Assembly (NCBI GenBank): GCA_024640225.1
Contig: JAHEFK010000013.1
Coordinates: 26,990 to 90,989 of the forward strand
DNA length: 64,000 bases
DNA from: Bacteroidota bacterium
Lineage (GTDB): Bacteria; Bacteroidota; Bacteroidia; Chitinophagales; Chitinophagaceae
Reading direction: 5' to 3'
Shown one piece after another: positions 27,106 through 36,500 of this stretch (position 1 is its first letter; every line of letters begins with the position of its first letter). Under the pieces are notes generated by a model. That model searched no databases and was not told where the DNA came from. It saw nothing but the letters and a program-made list of their open reading frames with translations. Position numbers and translations under genes: made by a program.

Positions 27106-27199
27106 AGTAATAAATTGATTACAAAGGTACTATGCAAAGTATGAAATGTTAAAAAAGCAGGAAGTTTATTTCCTTTTTTTAATAATTAAAATATTAATG

Positions 27200-27207
27200 T
27201 AGGTTTG
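27200..27207 (+). promoter_or_regulatory. Putative -7 box of oxyR
   Basis: TAGGTTTG fits TAnnTTTG and ends 17 bases before the oxyR ATG. The -33 region is only a T-run, so support is partial. Confidence 0.4.
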
Positions 27208-27224
27208 CATTATAATTAAAATCT

Positions 27225-28181
27225 ATGACAATCACTCAATTGGAATACGTAGTGGCCGTTGCCACCTATAAGAGTTTTGTGGCTGCTGCTGAAAAATGCT
27301 TTGTTACACAGCCTACCTTGAGTATGCAAATTCAGAAGTTAGAAGAAGAGCTAGGCGTAAAATTATTCGACAGAAACAAACATCCTATTGCTGTTACGGT
27401 AATGGGCGATGCCATTGTAGAGCAAGCGCGTATTATTATTGCAGAATGCAGTAAAGTAACTGAACTGATACAGGTGCAACAAAATATATTAGGCGGCACC
27501 TTGCGATTTGCGGTTATTCCTACCGTTGCCCCCTATATAATCCCAGGTTTATTAGAGCATTATTCTACAGCTTTTCCAGATGTTCGCTTAGACGTAATGG
27601 AAATGGAAACGCATCAAATTATTGCAGCACTCAAAAACAATGAAATTGATATTGCATTGGTGAGTACACCTCTTGAGGAAAACAATATTAAAGAATATCC
27701 ATTATTCTATGAGCCCTTCATTACCTATTTTGCACCTAAAGAACCAGCACTTAAAAAGCGAACCATATCGGCAAGCGATGTGGAATTAGATAGAATATGG
27801 TTGCTCAATGAAGGTCATTGTATGCGTAATCAAATATTAGAATTATGCAGTGATCAAATAAAAAAATTACAAGTTAAAAAGCCCTATCGCTATGAAAGTA
27901 GCAATGTAGAAACCCTTCGAAAAATGGTTGATAAAAATGGAGGCATGACGGTATTGCCAGAATTAGCAACGGTAGAATTTAACGAAGATGAAATGGAGCG
28001 TGTTCGCTATTTTGAAAATCCAGAACCGGTAAGAGAGATAAGTTTAGTGACCAATGCACACTTTGTAAAAATAAGTATCTTGGAAAGCTTAATGGATGAG
28101 ATTTTAAAATTAGTACCCGAAAAAATGCGCGTTCAAAATAAGAAAAGAAAAGTTTTGCGCATTCAAAGTGCTAAACTATAG
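27225..28181 (+). CDS. oxyR: LysR-type hydrogen peroxide sensor OxyR
   Basis: 318-residue LysR-family transcription regulator. The N-terminal winged helix-turn-helix is TQLEYVVAVATYKSF followed by VTQPTLSMQIQKLEEELG. The effector domain contains the two redox cysteines of OxyR at exactly the E. coli positions, Cys199 (in NEGHCMRNQ) and Cys208 (in ILELC). In E. coli these form a disulfide in response to peroxide and switch the tetramer on. The conservation of both residues and of GHC makes the OxyR call firm. Targets are not evident nearby. Its 3' end overlaps the convergent methyltransferase gene by 11 bases. Confidence 0.92.
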   Translation: MTITQLEYVVAVATYKSFVAAAEKCFVTQPTLSMQIQKLEEELGVKLFDRNKHPIAVTVMGDAIVEQARIIIAECSKVTELIQVQQNILGGTLRFAVIPTVAPYIIPGLLEHYSTAFPDVRLDVMEMETHQIIAALKNNEIDIALVSTPLEENNIKEYPLFYEPFITYFAPKEPALKKRTISASDVELDRIWLLNEGHCMRNQILELCSDQIKKLQVKKPYRYESSNVETLRKMVDKNGGMTVLPELATVEFNEDEMERVRYFENPEPVREISLVTNAHFVKISILESLMDEILKLVPEKMRVQNKKRKVLRIQSAKL

Positions 28182-28836
28182 CTGTCATTATTTTATTAAT
28201 ATCATTTTCAATAATCATTAAATTTGGGTACAGGTCTTGTACCCTTTTTTGATAGTATTTCCAAGCAATAAAATCTGTTGCTATATAATTCATTATAAAT
28301 AAACCGCCAGGCTTAATTGCCTTTTTACATTGTTCTAAAAATGCAGATTGCACTGCTGCATCTGGTAAGCACTGCCCAATAAAGAGATCAACAAATAGAC
28401 AGTCGTAGGAATGGGGCACACAATGTTGTATGCTTGCGATAGCATCCGCTGCCACAAAAGTAACTTTTTCCTTAGGATAATCTTTTGGTAATACTGCTGC
28501 TGCCCATTGTATGATTTCTTTATCAATATCTATTAAAGTAACGGTTGGGTAACATCGATATTTATTTAGAATATGTACCATCGATGCTAAGCCTGCACCT
28601 AAAACCAACACTTCTTTTGCCTGTCTAAATAAATCTAGATAATGTTTACAAGCAATATTAGCCGGCCTGTAACGAGTGCCATCTGAATAGATAGCATCAT
28701 TTGTACTTAATTGATATTGACCTTGGAAATAATAGAGGGCAAGTGCTTCTTCACGAACCAATTTACTTTTTTGAATCAATACGGGATAAAAATAACTACG
28801 TATTTTTTCAATAAAAGTTAAGGAACTAAGTTGCAT
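28171..28836 (-). CDS. Spermidine synthase-like class I methyltransferase-fold protein
   Basis: 221 residues. The nucleotide-binding Rossmann core is VLVLGAGLASMVHILNKY near residue 78 followed by the acidic loop VTLIDIDKEIIQWA, then VTFVAADAIASI and DCLFVDLFIG, the usual order in spermidine synthase-like proteins. The true polyamine synthases bind decarboxylated SAM and have a GGGDG loop; here the loop is GAGLA, so spermidine synthesis should not be assumed. The start is the ATG at 28834-28836. It is the last gene of a prmA / plsY / this-gene run on the minus strand. Confidence 0.7.
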   Translation of the reverse strand: MQLSSLTFIEKIRSYFYPVLIQKSKLVREEALALYYFQGQYQLSTNDAIYSDGTRYRPANIACKHYLDLFRQAKEVLVLGAGLASMVHILNKYRCYPTVTLIDIDKEIIQWAAAVLPKDYPKEKVTFVAADAIASIQHCVPHSYDCLFVDLFIGQCLPDAAVQSAFLEQCKKAIKPGGLFIMNYIATDFIAWKYYQKRVQDLYPNLMIIENDINKIMTAIV

Positions 28837-28868
28837 GAATTAAAAAGGAGCTAAAAGGTTAATTGAAA

Positions 28869-29504
28869 TTAGCGATTAGCATCAGTATCTTTTTTCTTAA
28901 ATAGATTGACTTTGTTTTCGCAACCTTTTATAAGGCGTTGAATATTTTTATGATGCGTAAGAATCACTAATAAAGCCGTGGCAATAGCAAATAAACGATA
29001 ACTCAATTCGGGTTCTTTAAACACAAACAATATCATAATTGGAAACGCAATGCTTGCAATCATAGAACTTACAGAAACATATTTAGTAAGTACTAAAATA
29101 AATAAAAATACCGCTACCAAACTCAATGCAACAAGTGGCTGAATCCCTAATATAAGTCCAAATAAAGTAGCAATACCTTTGCCGCCTTTAAACTCAGCAA
29201 AAACAGGAAATATATGACCTATAACCGCCAATAAGCCTAAGCCAATTTGTAAATTGGTAAACGCAATAGAACCAAATGAAAACGTTGAAAGATAGGCCAA
29301 CTTTACGGCTAATGCACCTTTTAGCATATCGATAAATAATACTACAACTCCCGTTTTAGTACCTAATACTCTAAAGGCATTGGTAGCTCCTGCATTACCA
29401 CTACCTACTTCTCTTATGTCAAATCCATAGTATTTTTTACTCACCCATACAGCTGTAGGGATAGAGCCTAATAAATAGGCAAATAGAAATAATAATATAA
29501 TCAT
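28869..29504 (-). CDS. plsY: Glycerol-3-phosphate acyltransferase PlsY
   Basis: Inner-membrane enzyme of about 211 residues that transfers an acyl group from acyl-phosphate to sn-glycerol 3-phosphate, the first step of phospholipid synthesis. The three family motifs are visible: LLGSIPTAVW at the start, EVGSGNAGATNAFRVLG, and FPVFAEFKGGKGIATLFG. There are about five membrane helices. The longest frame uses a TTG at 29528; the ATG at 29502-29504 starts directly at the first helix, which is the usual family start. Confidence 0.94.
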   Translation of the reverse strand: MIILLFLFAYLLGSIPTAVWVSKKYYGFDIREVGSGNAGATNAFRVLGTKTGVVVLFIDMLKGALAVKLAYLSTFSFGSIAFTNLQIGLGLLAVIGHIFPVFAEFKGGKGIATLFGLILGIQPLVALSLVAVFLFILVLTKYVSVSSMIASIAFPIMILFVFKEPELSYRLFAIATALLVILTHHKNIQRLIKGCENKVNLFKKKDTDANR

Positions 29505-29564
29505 TGTAGGAATACTATTGGTGTACAAATATATACAAACTAATTTAAAGTCATAACCAAAGCC

Positions 29565-30383
29565 TTACGCCTTACTAAAACGCATAGCAATCCAATTGTT
29601 TTGCGTATAGGTTTCTTGATACACAAAGCCAACTCGTTCTGCACTTTCTTTAATGATCAATTCATCTTCTAATAATAATCCACTAAGTAATAATTGTCCA
29701 TTTACAACACATTTTACAAACAAGCTTGGCATATAGTGTAATAAAATATGGCGATTAATATTAGCAAGTATTATATCAAAATTAGAAGCCGACACTTGTT
29801 CTAAAGAGCCGAGTATCGTCTCCACGTTATCCACCTGATTCAACAAATTATTTTCTTGTGCATTTTCAACTGCCCATTCTTCATTATCAACCGCTATGAT
29901 TTGCTTGGCACCCAATTTGGATGCAAGAATAGATAAGACTCCTGTGCCAGATCCAAAATCAAAAACATAGGCGTTTTCCACAGGCAAGGATTTCATTGCA
30001 GTTGCCATCAATTGCGTGGTGGCATGGTGCCCTGTACCAAAAGACATTTTAGGAGTGATCAGGATATCAAGCAAGCTTGGATTATTGAATTCGTGAAATG
30101 GCGCTCTGATTACACACACCCCATCAATTACTACAGGTTCGAAACTTGCTTCCCAAAGGGCGTTCCAATTCTGTTTTTCGATAATTGATTTTGTAAAGGA
30201 TAAAGAAAAATTAGTTAATAATTCAGTAAGGGAAGGTTCATCAAACAAGGAAGTGGGTATGTAGGCATTTAATTGTTGGCTATCCTGATCAAAGCCTTCA
30301 TAATCCATATCAGAAAGCAATGCCGTAAGTACTTCTTGCAATTGCAAATCGTTGGTAGGAATTGAAACTTGAATATAACTCAT
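29565..30383 (-). CDS. prmA: Ribosomal protein L11 methyltransferase
   Basis: SAM-dependent enzyme that trimethylates ribosomal protein L11; about 272 residues. Motifs are MSFGTGHHATTQLM (family-specific, near residue 128), VFDFGSGTGVLSILASKLGA (motif I), IIAVDNEEWAVENAQEN, and ILANINRHILL (the NPPY-equivalent). A longer frame to 30452 adds a hydrophobic stretch not found in the family, so I use the ATG at 30381-30383 (MSYIQVSIP). Downstream is plsY with a 60-base gap. Confidence 0.93.
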   Translation of the reverse strand: MSYIQVSIPTNDLQLQEVLTALLSDMDYEGFDQDSQQLNAYIPTSLFDEPSLTELLTNFSLSFTKSIIEKQNWNALWEASFEPVVIDGVCVIRAPFHEFNNPSLLDILITPKMSFGTGHHATTQLMATAMKSLPVENAYVFDFGSGTGVLSILASKLGAKQIIAVDNEEWAVENAQENNLLNQVDNVETILGSLEQVSASNFDIILANINRHILLHYMPSLFVKCVVNGQLLLSGLLLEDELIIKESAERVGFVYQETYTQNNWIAMRFSKA

Positions 30384-30509
30384 GATTTTTTTTGATTTTT
30401 TTGAAAGGTACAAGAACAAAGTTGAAAATAGTAATCCAATAAAGGAAAGCACATGAAGATTTAATAAATGTACTAATCAAAAAACTAATTAGGTTGCCTT
30501 TAGGTCTAT

Positions 30510-30540
30510 AAAAAAAGAGATACTTTTCAGTATCTCTTTT
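30510..30540 (-). terminator. Terminator of tRNA-Val
   Basis: Stem AAAAGAGATACT / AGTATCTCTTTT with a TTTC loop, immediately downstream of the tRNA on the minus strand and followed by a U-rich run in that direction. Confidence 0.85.
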
Positions 30541-30542
30541 TG

Positions 30543-30617
30543 TGGAAGCACACGGGATCGAACCGCGGACCCTCTGCTTGTAAGGCAGATGCTCTAAACC
30601 AGCTGAGCTATGCTTCC
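30543..30617 (-). tRNA. tRNA-Val (anticodon TAC)
   Basis: The minus strand folds as a 75-base cloverleaf. The acceptor stem is GGAAGCA / TGCTTCC with discriminator A, the D-arm has AGCTCAGCTGGTTTAGAGC, the anticodon stem-loop is TCTGC-CTTACAA-GCAGA giving anticodon TAC, and the T-arm has GGTTCGATCC. The 3' CCA is not encoded. It has its own strong promoter and terminator, so it is a monocistronic tRNA gene. Confidence 0.97.
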
Positions 30618-30635
30618 TTATCCCGATTGGGAGTG

Positions 30636-30666
30636 CAAAGATATAAACTGCTTTTTATTATTCAAA
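30636..30666 (-). promoter_or_regulatory. Promoter of tRNA-Val (TTTG - 19 bp - TATCTTTG)
   Basis: On the minus strand TTTG (30663-30666) and TATCTTTG (30636-30643) are separated by exactly 19 bases, a textbook Bacteroidota promoter. Transcription would begin a few bases before the mature tRNA at 30617. Confidence 0.8.
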
Positions 30667-30728
30667 ACTTTTGTGGTATTTTTTGTGTATTTTTTTTAAA
30701 TCATGATCGCTTTCGGTCATTGCTTTTG

Positions 30729-30736
30729 TAAATTTG
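30729..30736 (+). promoter_or_regulatory. Putative -7 box of dapD
   Basis: TAAATTTG fits TAnnTTTG and ends 20 bases before the dapD ATG. No clear -33 TTTG at the right distance. Confidence 0.45.
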
Positions 30737-30756
30737 CAGTCTAAATTGATATTTAA

Positions 30757-31566
30757 ATGTTGCAACAACAAATAGAAGCCGCTTTTGCTGACCGTAGTTT
30801 ATTAACGAACGAAACCTATAAAAACGCTATAAAATCAGTGATTGAAGCTGTAGATAAAGGCACGTTACGCGTAGCATCTCCAACGGAACAAGGCTGGGTG
30901 GTAAACGAATGGGTAAAACAAGCCATTCTACTCTATTTTGGCATTCAGCCCATGCAAACATGGACGATGCCTCCTTTTGAATTTCATGATAAAATGCTCT
31001 TGAAAAAAGACTATGCTGCTCAAGGTGTGCGTGCTGTGCCCCATGCCATTGCACGCTACGGTTCTTTTCTTGGAAAGAACGTAGTACTGATGCCGTCTTA
31101 TGTAAATATTGGTGCCTATGTTGATGAAGGCACAATGGTAGATACTTGGGCTACCGTTGGCTCTTGTGCTCAAATTGGCAAGCAGGTGCACTTAAGTGGT
31201 GGTGTTGGTATTGGGGGTGTTTTAGAACCCCTTCAAGCATCGCCAGTAATTATTGAAGATGGCTGTTTTATTGGATCTCGTTGTATCGTGGTAGAAGGTG
31301 TACATGTAGAAAAAGAGGCCGTTTTGGGTGCTAATGTGGTGTTAACGCAATCTACTAAAATAATAGATGTAAGTGGCGCGAGCCCAATTGAATACAAAGG
31401 GCGCGTACCAGCAAGAAGCGTAGTCATTCCTGGCTCTTATACCAAATCGTTCCCGGCTGGCGACTATCAAGTAAGTTGCGCTTTAATTATTGGTCAACGT
31501 AAAGCCAGTACGGATTTGAAAACGAGCTTAAATGATGCCCTACGAGATTTTAATGTAGCAATTTAA
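30757..31566 (+). CDS. dapD: 2,3,4,5-tetrahydropyridine-2,6-dicarboxylate N-succinyltransferase
   Basis: Lysine/diaminopimelate pathway enzyme that succinylates tetrahydrodipicolinate; 269 residues, normal length. The N-terminal helical part (VNEWVKQAILLYFGI) is followed by a left-handed beta-helix of hexapeptide repeats (VVLMPSYVNIGAYVDEGTMVD, then TWATVGSCAQIG, then HLSGGVGIGGVLEPLQASPV, then CFIGSRCIVVEGV). The trimeric enzyme uses succinyl-CoA. The MscS-type channel gene begins 13 bases after its stop. Confidence 0.95.
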   Translation: MLQQQIEAAFADRSLLTNETYKNAIKSVIEAVDKGTLRVASPTEQGWVVNEWVKQAILLYFGIQPMQTWTMPPFEFHDKMLLKKDYAAQGVRAVPHAIARYGSFLGKNVVLMPSYVNIGAYVDEGTMVDTWATVGSCAQIGKQVHLSGGVGIGGVLEPLQASPVIIEDGCFIGSRCIVVEGVHVEKEAVLGANVVLTQSTKIIDVSGASPIEYKGRVPARSVVIPGSYTKSFPAGDYQVSCALIIGQRKASTDLKTSLNDALRDFNVAI

Positions 31567-31579
31567 ACCTATCTTTACG

Positions 31580-32680
31580 ATGCAGCTGTTCCTAACTCAA
31601 ATCAATTATTGGCAAGAAACATTTTCTGGTGAACCCCGCTGGAATTATGCTTTAAGTATATTACTAATATTGCTTTCATGGGTTTTCAGAAAGATGATAA
31701 CAAGCATGCTGCTTCGTATCACGCATCGCATTTTACATAAATGGCTCAACAATGAATATAGCGATGAATTTGTAGCCTTACTTAAAAATCCAATTAGCTA
31801 TTTATTTCAGATAGGGGTATTGTATGTTGCCTTAAACTTTATAGAACAACCCCTTCAAGCCGTATTATTCGAACGTATTGAAAACAACCATATCTTATTT
31901 CATATCCGTATCATAGATTTAGTTGATCACTTATTTTTATTGGGCATCATATATTTTCATACCATCTTAGCTGTTCGTATTGCTGATTTCATTTATCATA
32001 TACGCATAGAAAAAGCGAATCAAGAAGCTGCCAGTAATCTACTTCAGCTGCTACCCATGATGAAAGAGATTATTAAAATTCTTATTTGGACCATCAGTTT
32101 CTTTTTTATTTTAGGTTTAATCTTTCATGTAAATGTACCGGCACTTATTACAGGGCTGGGCATTGGTGGTGTAGCCATAGCATTAGCAGCCAAAGAGAGT
32201 ATTGAAAATTTATTTGCCTCTTTTATAATACTTGTCGATAAACCGTTCCAAATTGGAGACCATATTAAAATGGAAAAAATGGAAGGTGTTGTAGAAAAAA
32301 TTGGATTCAGAAGCACCCATTTACGTTTGCCTAATGATCATTTAGGCGTTGTGCCCAACAAGAAATTGATCGACGAGCATTTGGAAAATTTAAGTGTAAA
32401 AGAATTGCACAAAGTCCTGCAGCAAATTTATTTAGAACCATGTATTGACAAAGAACAAATCATGAATTGTGTGCAACAATTAAACATGTTATTATCCCAA
32501 AATGACTATGTAGAACCAGGTGGGATGGCCTATTTCAAAGGATTTCAAGACAACAAATTGCACATTCAATTACAGTATGCTTTGAAAAATAATAATGATA
32601 ATAACACCATTAATCAATTGAAGGAAAAATTAAATTTGGAAATCTATTCCATAGTAAGAACAAATTGCAAAACAAGTTAA
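31580..32680 (+). CDS. MscS family mechanosensitive ion channel
   Basis: 366 residues. The N-terminal half has several membrane helices; the pore helix TM3 is ALITGLGIGGVAIALAAKESIENLFASFIIL near residues 188-218, with the Gly/Ala packing pattern of MscS, followed by the beta domain DKPFQIGDHIKMEKMEGVVEKIGFRSTHLRL. It would release solutes on hypo-osmotic shock. It begins 13 bases after dapD, and a TATCTTTA just before its ATG (31570-31577) could be a separate promoter with a very short leader. It nearly touches the convergent MlaE-type gene (10 bases). Confidence 0.88.
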   Translation: MQLFLTQINYWQETFSGEPRWNYALSILLILLSWVFRKMITSMLLRITHRILHKWLNNEYSDEFVALLKNPISYLFQIGVLYVALNFIEQPLQAVLFERIENNHILFHIRIIDLVDHLFLLGIIYFHTILAVRIADFIYHIRIEKANQEAASNLLQLLPMMKEIIKILIWTISFFFILGLIFHVNVPALITGLGIGGVAIALAAKESIENLFASFIILVDKPFQIGDHIKMEKMEGVVEKIGFRSTHLRLPNDHLGVVPNKKLIDEHLENLSVKELHKVLQQIYLEPCIDKEQIMNCVQQLNMLLSQNDYVEPGGMAYFKGFQDNKLHIQLQYALKNNNDNNTINQLKEKLNLEIYSIVRTNCKTS

Positions 32681-32690
32681 GCCTACAAGC

Positions 32691-33434
32691 TTATAACAAG
32701 AGTACCGACAAACTATAATCTGCAATAAGTATCAGAATACAACTTACAACCACAGCAGTTGTACTAGCCTTACCTATTTCGAGTGCCCCACCCTTTACAT
32801 GATAACCATAATACGCAGGAATGGTTGTAATGATAAAAGCAAACGTTACCGATTTAATCATAGCAAAGAAGATATTATACGGTAAAAAATCTTGACGCAA
32901 ACCAATTAAAAATTGTTCTGGAGAAAAAACATTTGACAATACTCCGGCTAAATACCCCCCAGAAATACTTACTGCAATGGAAGTAGAAATTAATAAAGGA
33001 ACCATAAATATTGCGGCAACAATTTTAGGTAAAATCAAATACATTTTAGTATTGATACCCATAATTTCTAATGCATCGATTTGCTCGCTCACGCGCATAT
33101 TCCCTAGTTCAGAAGCAACTTTTGAACCTACAACACCAGCTAGTACAACACAGATAACGGTAGGAGATAATTCTAGAATAGTAGAATCCCTTACAATTTG
33201 AGCTAATACGGTTTTGGGGACAAAGGGATTTACAAGTTGATATGCAGTTTGCAAAGTGAGCACCATGCCTAAAAACAAGGAAATGATAAGAACGATTGGT
33301 AAAGAGCGAATGCCTATATCATAACATTGTTCTATCAGTTCTTTCCAATACACTTTAGTGTTTTCAGGTTTTGAAAAACAACCCTTCAACATCAATACAA
33401 AACTTCCAAAATGTTCGAAAAAACGAATTAGCAT
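32691..33434 (-). CDS. MlaE family ABC transporter permease
   Basis: Inner-membrane permease of about 247 residues related to MlaE, which moves phospholipids between the membranes. Family segments are GIRSLPIVLIISLFLGMVLTLQTAYQL, ELSPTVICVVLAGVVGSKVASELGNMRVSEQIDALEIMGI and LPKIVAAIFMVPLL. The frame is open 32 codons further upstream, but that region contains the secDF terminator (33488-33517), so the ATG at 33432-33434 (MLIRFFEHFGSF) is the real start. The ATPase and MCE-domain partners are not in this window, at least not downstream, where the next gene is convergent. Confidence 0.88.
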   Translation of the reverse strand: MLIRFFEHFGSFVLMLKGCFSKPENTKVYWKELIEQCYDIGIRSLPIVLIISLFLGMVLTLQTAYQLVNPFVPKTVLAQIVRDSTILELSPTVICVVLAGVVGSKVASELGNMRVSEQIDALEIMGINTKMYLILPKIVAAIFMVPLLISTSIAVSISGGYLAGVLSNVFSPEQFLIGLRQDFLPYNIFFAMIKSVTFAFIITTIPAYYGYHVKGGALEIGKASTTAVVVSCILILIADYSLSVLLL

Positions 33435-33480
33435 ACGCAAATATACAAAATGTATAAAGTATTCATTTGATAAAAGTAGT

Positions 33481-33518
33481 AAATAAAAAAGAGGACGATC
33501 AAATGAACGTCCTCTTTT
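33481..33518 (-). terminator. Terminator of secDF
   Basis: Stem AAAGAGGACG (33488-33497) / CGTCCTCTTT (33508-33517) with a 10-base loop, followed on the minus strand by a U-rich stretch. It lies between the secDF stop and the MlaE start. Confidence 0.85.
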
Positions 33519-33537
33519 ATTATACAACAAGTTTTAA

Positions 33538-36500
33538 TTATGCTTGTGCTTTTAAATTTTCGATATGTGCATCTCTATCTACTTCATTTTTCAATGAATC
33601 TTTTTTATCCATATCTACCAATACAGGCGCTGCTACGAAAATAGATGAATAAGTACCCGTTACCACACCTATTAGCATTGCAAAAGCAAATCCACGTGTA
33701 ACCTCTCCACCAAATATGAATAAGATTAAGATGGTTAAAAATACCGTAAGCGATGTCATAATCGTTCTACTTAAGGTATCATTAATAGCTCTGTTAATAA
33801 CACTTCCTTTAGATTCTTTTGGAGACTTACGGAAATATTCACGAATTCTATCAAATACAATAACGGTATCATTCATAGAGAAACCAATTACAGTTAGTAC
33901 TGCCGCAATGAAATGCTGATCAATTTCTAATGCAAAAGGAACTTTTCCTCTGAAGAAAGAGAATACCGCCAATGTAACACAAACGTCGTGCAACAAGGCA
34001 ATGATAGTACCCAATGAATATTGCCATTTACGGAAACGTAAGAAGATATAAATGAAGATGGCAATCAAAGAAAATAAAGTTGCCTTGATAGCTCCAGCTT
34101 TCAAATCATCAGAAATAGTAGGCAATACCGTTTGTGAGCTTTGAATATAAGAAGCTGCAAATTGTTCTTCTGTTACTGATGCATTTAAATAACCTTCCTT
34201 CACCAAACCTTCATACAACTTAGCTTGTACTTGTTTTTCAACAGCAACACCTTGTTCTTTAATTTTGTATGCAGTAGTGATGTTTAATTGCTTGTCGGTA
34301 CCAATTGTTTTAACAATCGGATATTCGCCAAAGTATTTATTCAAATGCTCACGCACTTGCGCTACTTCTAATTTATTATCAAATTTTATAGTATAGCTTC
34401 TACCACCTGCAAACTCCACACCATAATCAAAACCATGGAAGAAAGATGCCACACCACCTATTAATACTACTATAGAAATTACATATGCATATTTTCTAGC
34501 TTCAATAAATTTGAAATGCGCTTTTTTAAATATAGAGCTTGATAATTTAGTAAAGTAATTAAAATGCTTGCCTTTACTCATTCTCATATCTGTAACTAAA
34601 CGAGATACCAAAATACCACAGAATAAGGATAATAAAATACCTAAGATCTGCGTAGTTGCAAAACCAAGTACTGGTCCTAAACCAAATATGAATAGAATTA
34701 CCGATGTAATTAATACCGTAATATGACCATCAAATACGGGTGCATAAGAGCGATTATAACCTTCTGAAACAGCTAATTCATAAGACTTACCCAGCGCTAA
34801 TTCTTCTTTTATACGCTCAAAGATAATTACGTTTGTATCTACCGCCATACCAATGGTCAATACTAAACCAGCAATACCCGGCATCGTTAACGTTGCATGT
34901 AAAGCCGATAAAATACCAACAGTAAATAATAAGTTTAGGATTAATGCAATGTTTGCAATGATACCACCCGTGCTGTAATAAACCATCATTAAAATGAAAA
35001 TTACAACAAAGGAGATAATGATAGAATTCATACCTGCTGCAATAGATTCAGCACCTAAGGTAGGACCAACCACTTGCTCTTGTACAATGCGAGCTGGAGC
35101 AGGTAACTTACCCGTTTTCAAAATATTTGCTAAGTCTTTTGCTTCTTCAGGCGTGAAACTACCAGAAATAGAAGTTCTTCCTCCTCCAATTTCGTCATTT
35201 ACTCTTGGAGCAGAATAAACGCGATCATCTAATACTACTGTTACAAAACGACCAACATTATCACCCGTCATTTTTTTCCAAATTCTTGTACCTGTTTTGT
35301 CCATTGACATAGAAACTTCAGGTTGACCATTCATTTGATTAAAGTCATCATTTGCATCTACAATATGATCGCCTTCTAATTTAGCATCATTGGTACCTGC
35401 AACGGTTTTGATCGCATAAATAAACAATGGAGCTTTTGGATTTTTAGCATCCTTCTTATTTTCAGCGCCATAAATAAAACGAACATTGCTCGGGAATTTA
35501 TTTTTAACAACATCTAAATTTAAATATTCATTCAATTTAGCGGTATCGCGTTTTGCCACATATCCTACCACTGGACCTTCATTGATGGCACCTTGCTGTG
35601 TGATGTTTGGCATCCAAACTGATAATAGTGGATTTTTCTTTGCTAAATCTGCTTGTTTAGTTGCAGCGCTATCTTTAGTTGTTGATTTTTTATCGCCTAA
35701 GATAGTCGCCAAGGATGCTGTATCATTTGCGTTAGCTTTTACAGTAGCAGCATTGGTATCTGCTTTTACCTCTTCTTTTGCTCCAGACAAATAAGCAGCT
35801 AATGCATCATTTGCCGGTTGCAAAGCATTAATGATTTCATCATTTGAATACGCTTCAAAGAATTGTAATTTTGCTGTTGCTTGCAAAAAGGAACGTACAC
35901 GCTCAGGATTTCTGATACCTGCCAATTCTACCGTAATAATACCTTTATTCTCATCCAAATTCATATTTGGATTTACAACACCAAATTTATCGATACGTGT
36001 AAGCAATACATTATAAGTACGCTTGATCGCATCTTTAGACTCTTTTCTAATTTTAGCAATTACTTGATCATTTGTAGAATTGATAGTAATTTCTTTTTCA
36101 GATGGCTTTGTAAATAAATAAGCCATTTTCGCACTTGGATTTTTAGCCATGTAGGCTTGTCCAAATAAACTCACAAAGTCTAACTGGCTATTTGCTTTTG
36201 CTTTATTAGCATCAGCAATTGCTTGATTCAAAGACAAATCTGTTGGATTATTAGCCATAGAACGAACTAATTCGTCTAAACTAACCTCCAAGGTCACATT
36301 CATACCCCCTTGTAAGTCTAAACCAAGATTCAACTCTTGTTCTTTAGCCTCTTGGAAGGTATATTTTTTGAATAACATGCTCACCACCGACTCGCCCTGA
36401 ATGCTGTCTGAAATTTTGCTGTAGCGTGCTTCTGCTAATGTATTTAAAGCCTCGCCAGTAATGCCAGGATTCTTTAATTTAGCATCCTGCATTGCTTTTG

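Noticed and set aside
28171..28836. True spermidine synthase (speE)
   Set aside because: The GGGDG-type decarboxylated-SAM loop is GAGLA and no SpeD or SpeA gene is near, so only the fold was assigned.
30540..30731. Open frame running over the tRNA-Val region on the plus strand
   Set aside because: It is antisense to a clear cloverleaf tRNA, its protein has no family features and its codon use is not coding-like.
33435..33530. N-terminal extension of the MlaE-type permease
   Set aside because: It overlaps the secDF terminator and adds residues unlike the family; the ATG at 33434 is a better start.
35486..36117. Several antisense frames inside secDF
   Set aside because: Shadows of the conserved secDF frame; no similarity to any family that I recognise.
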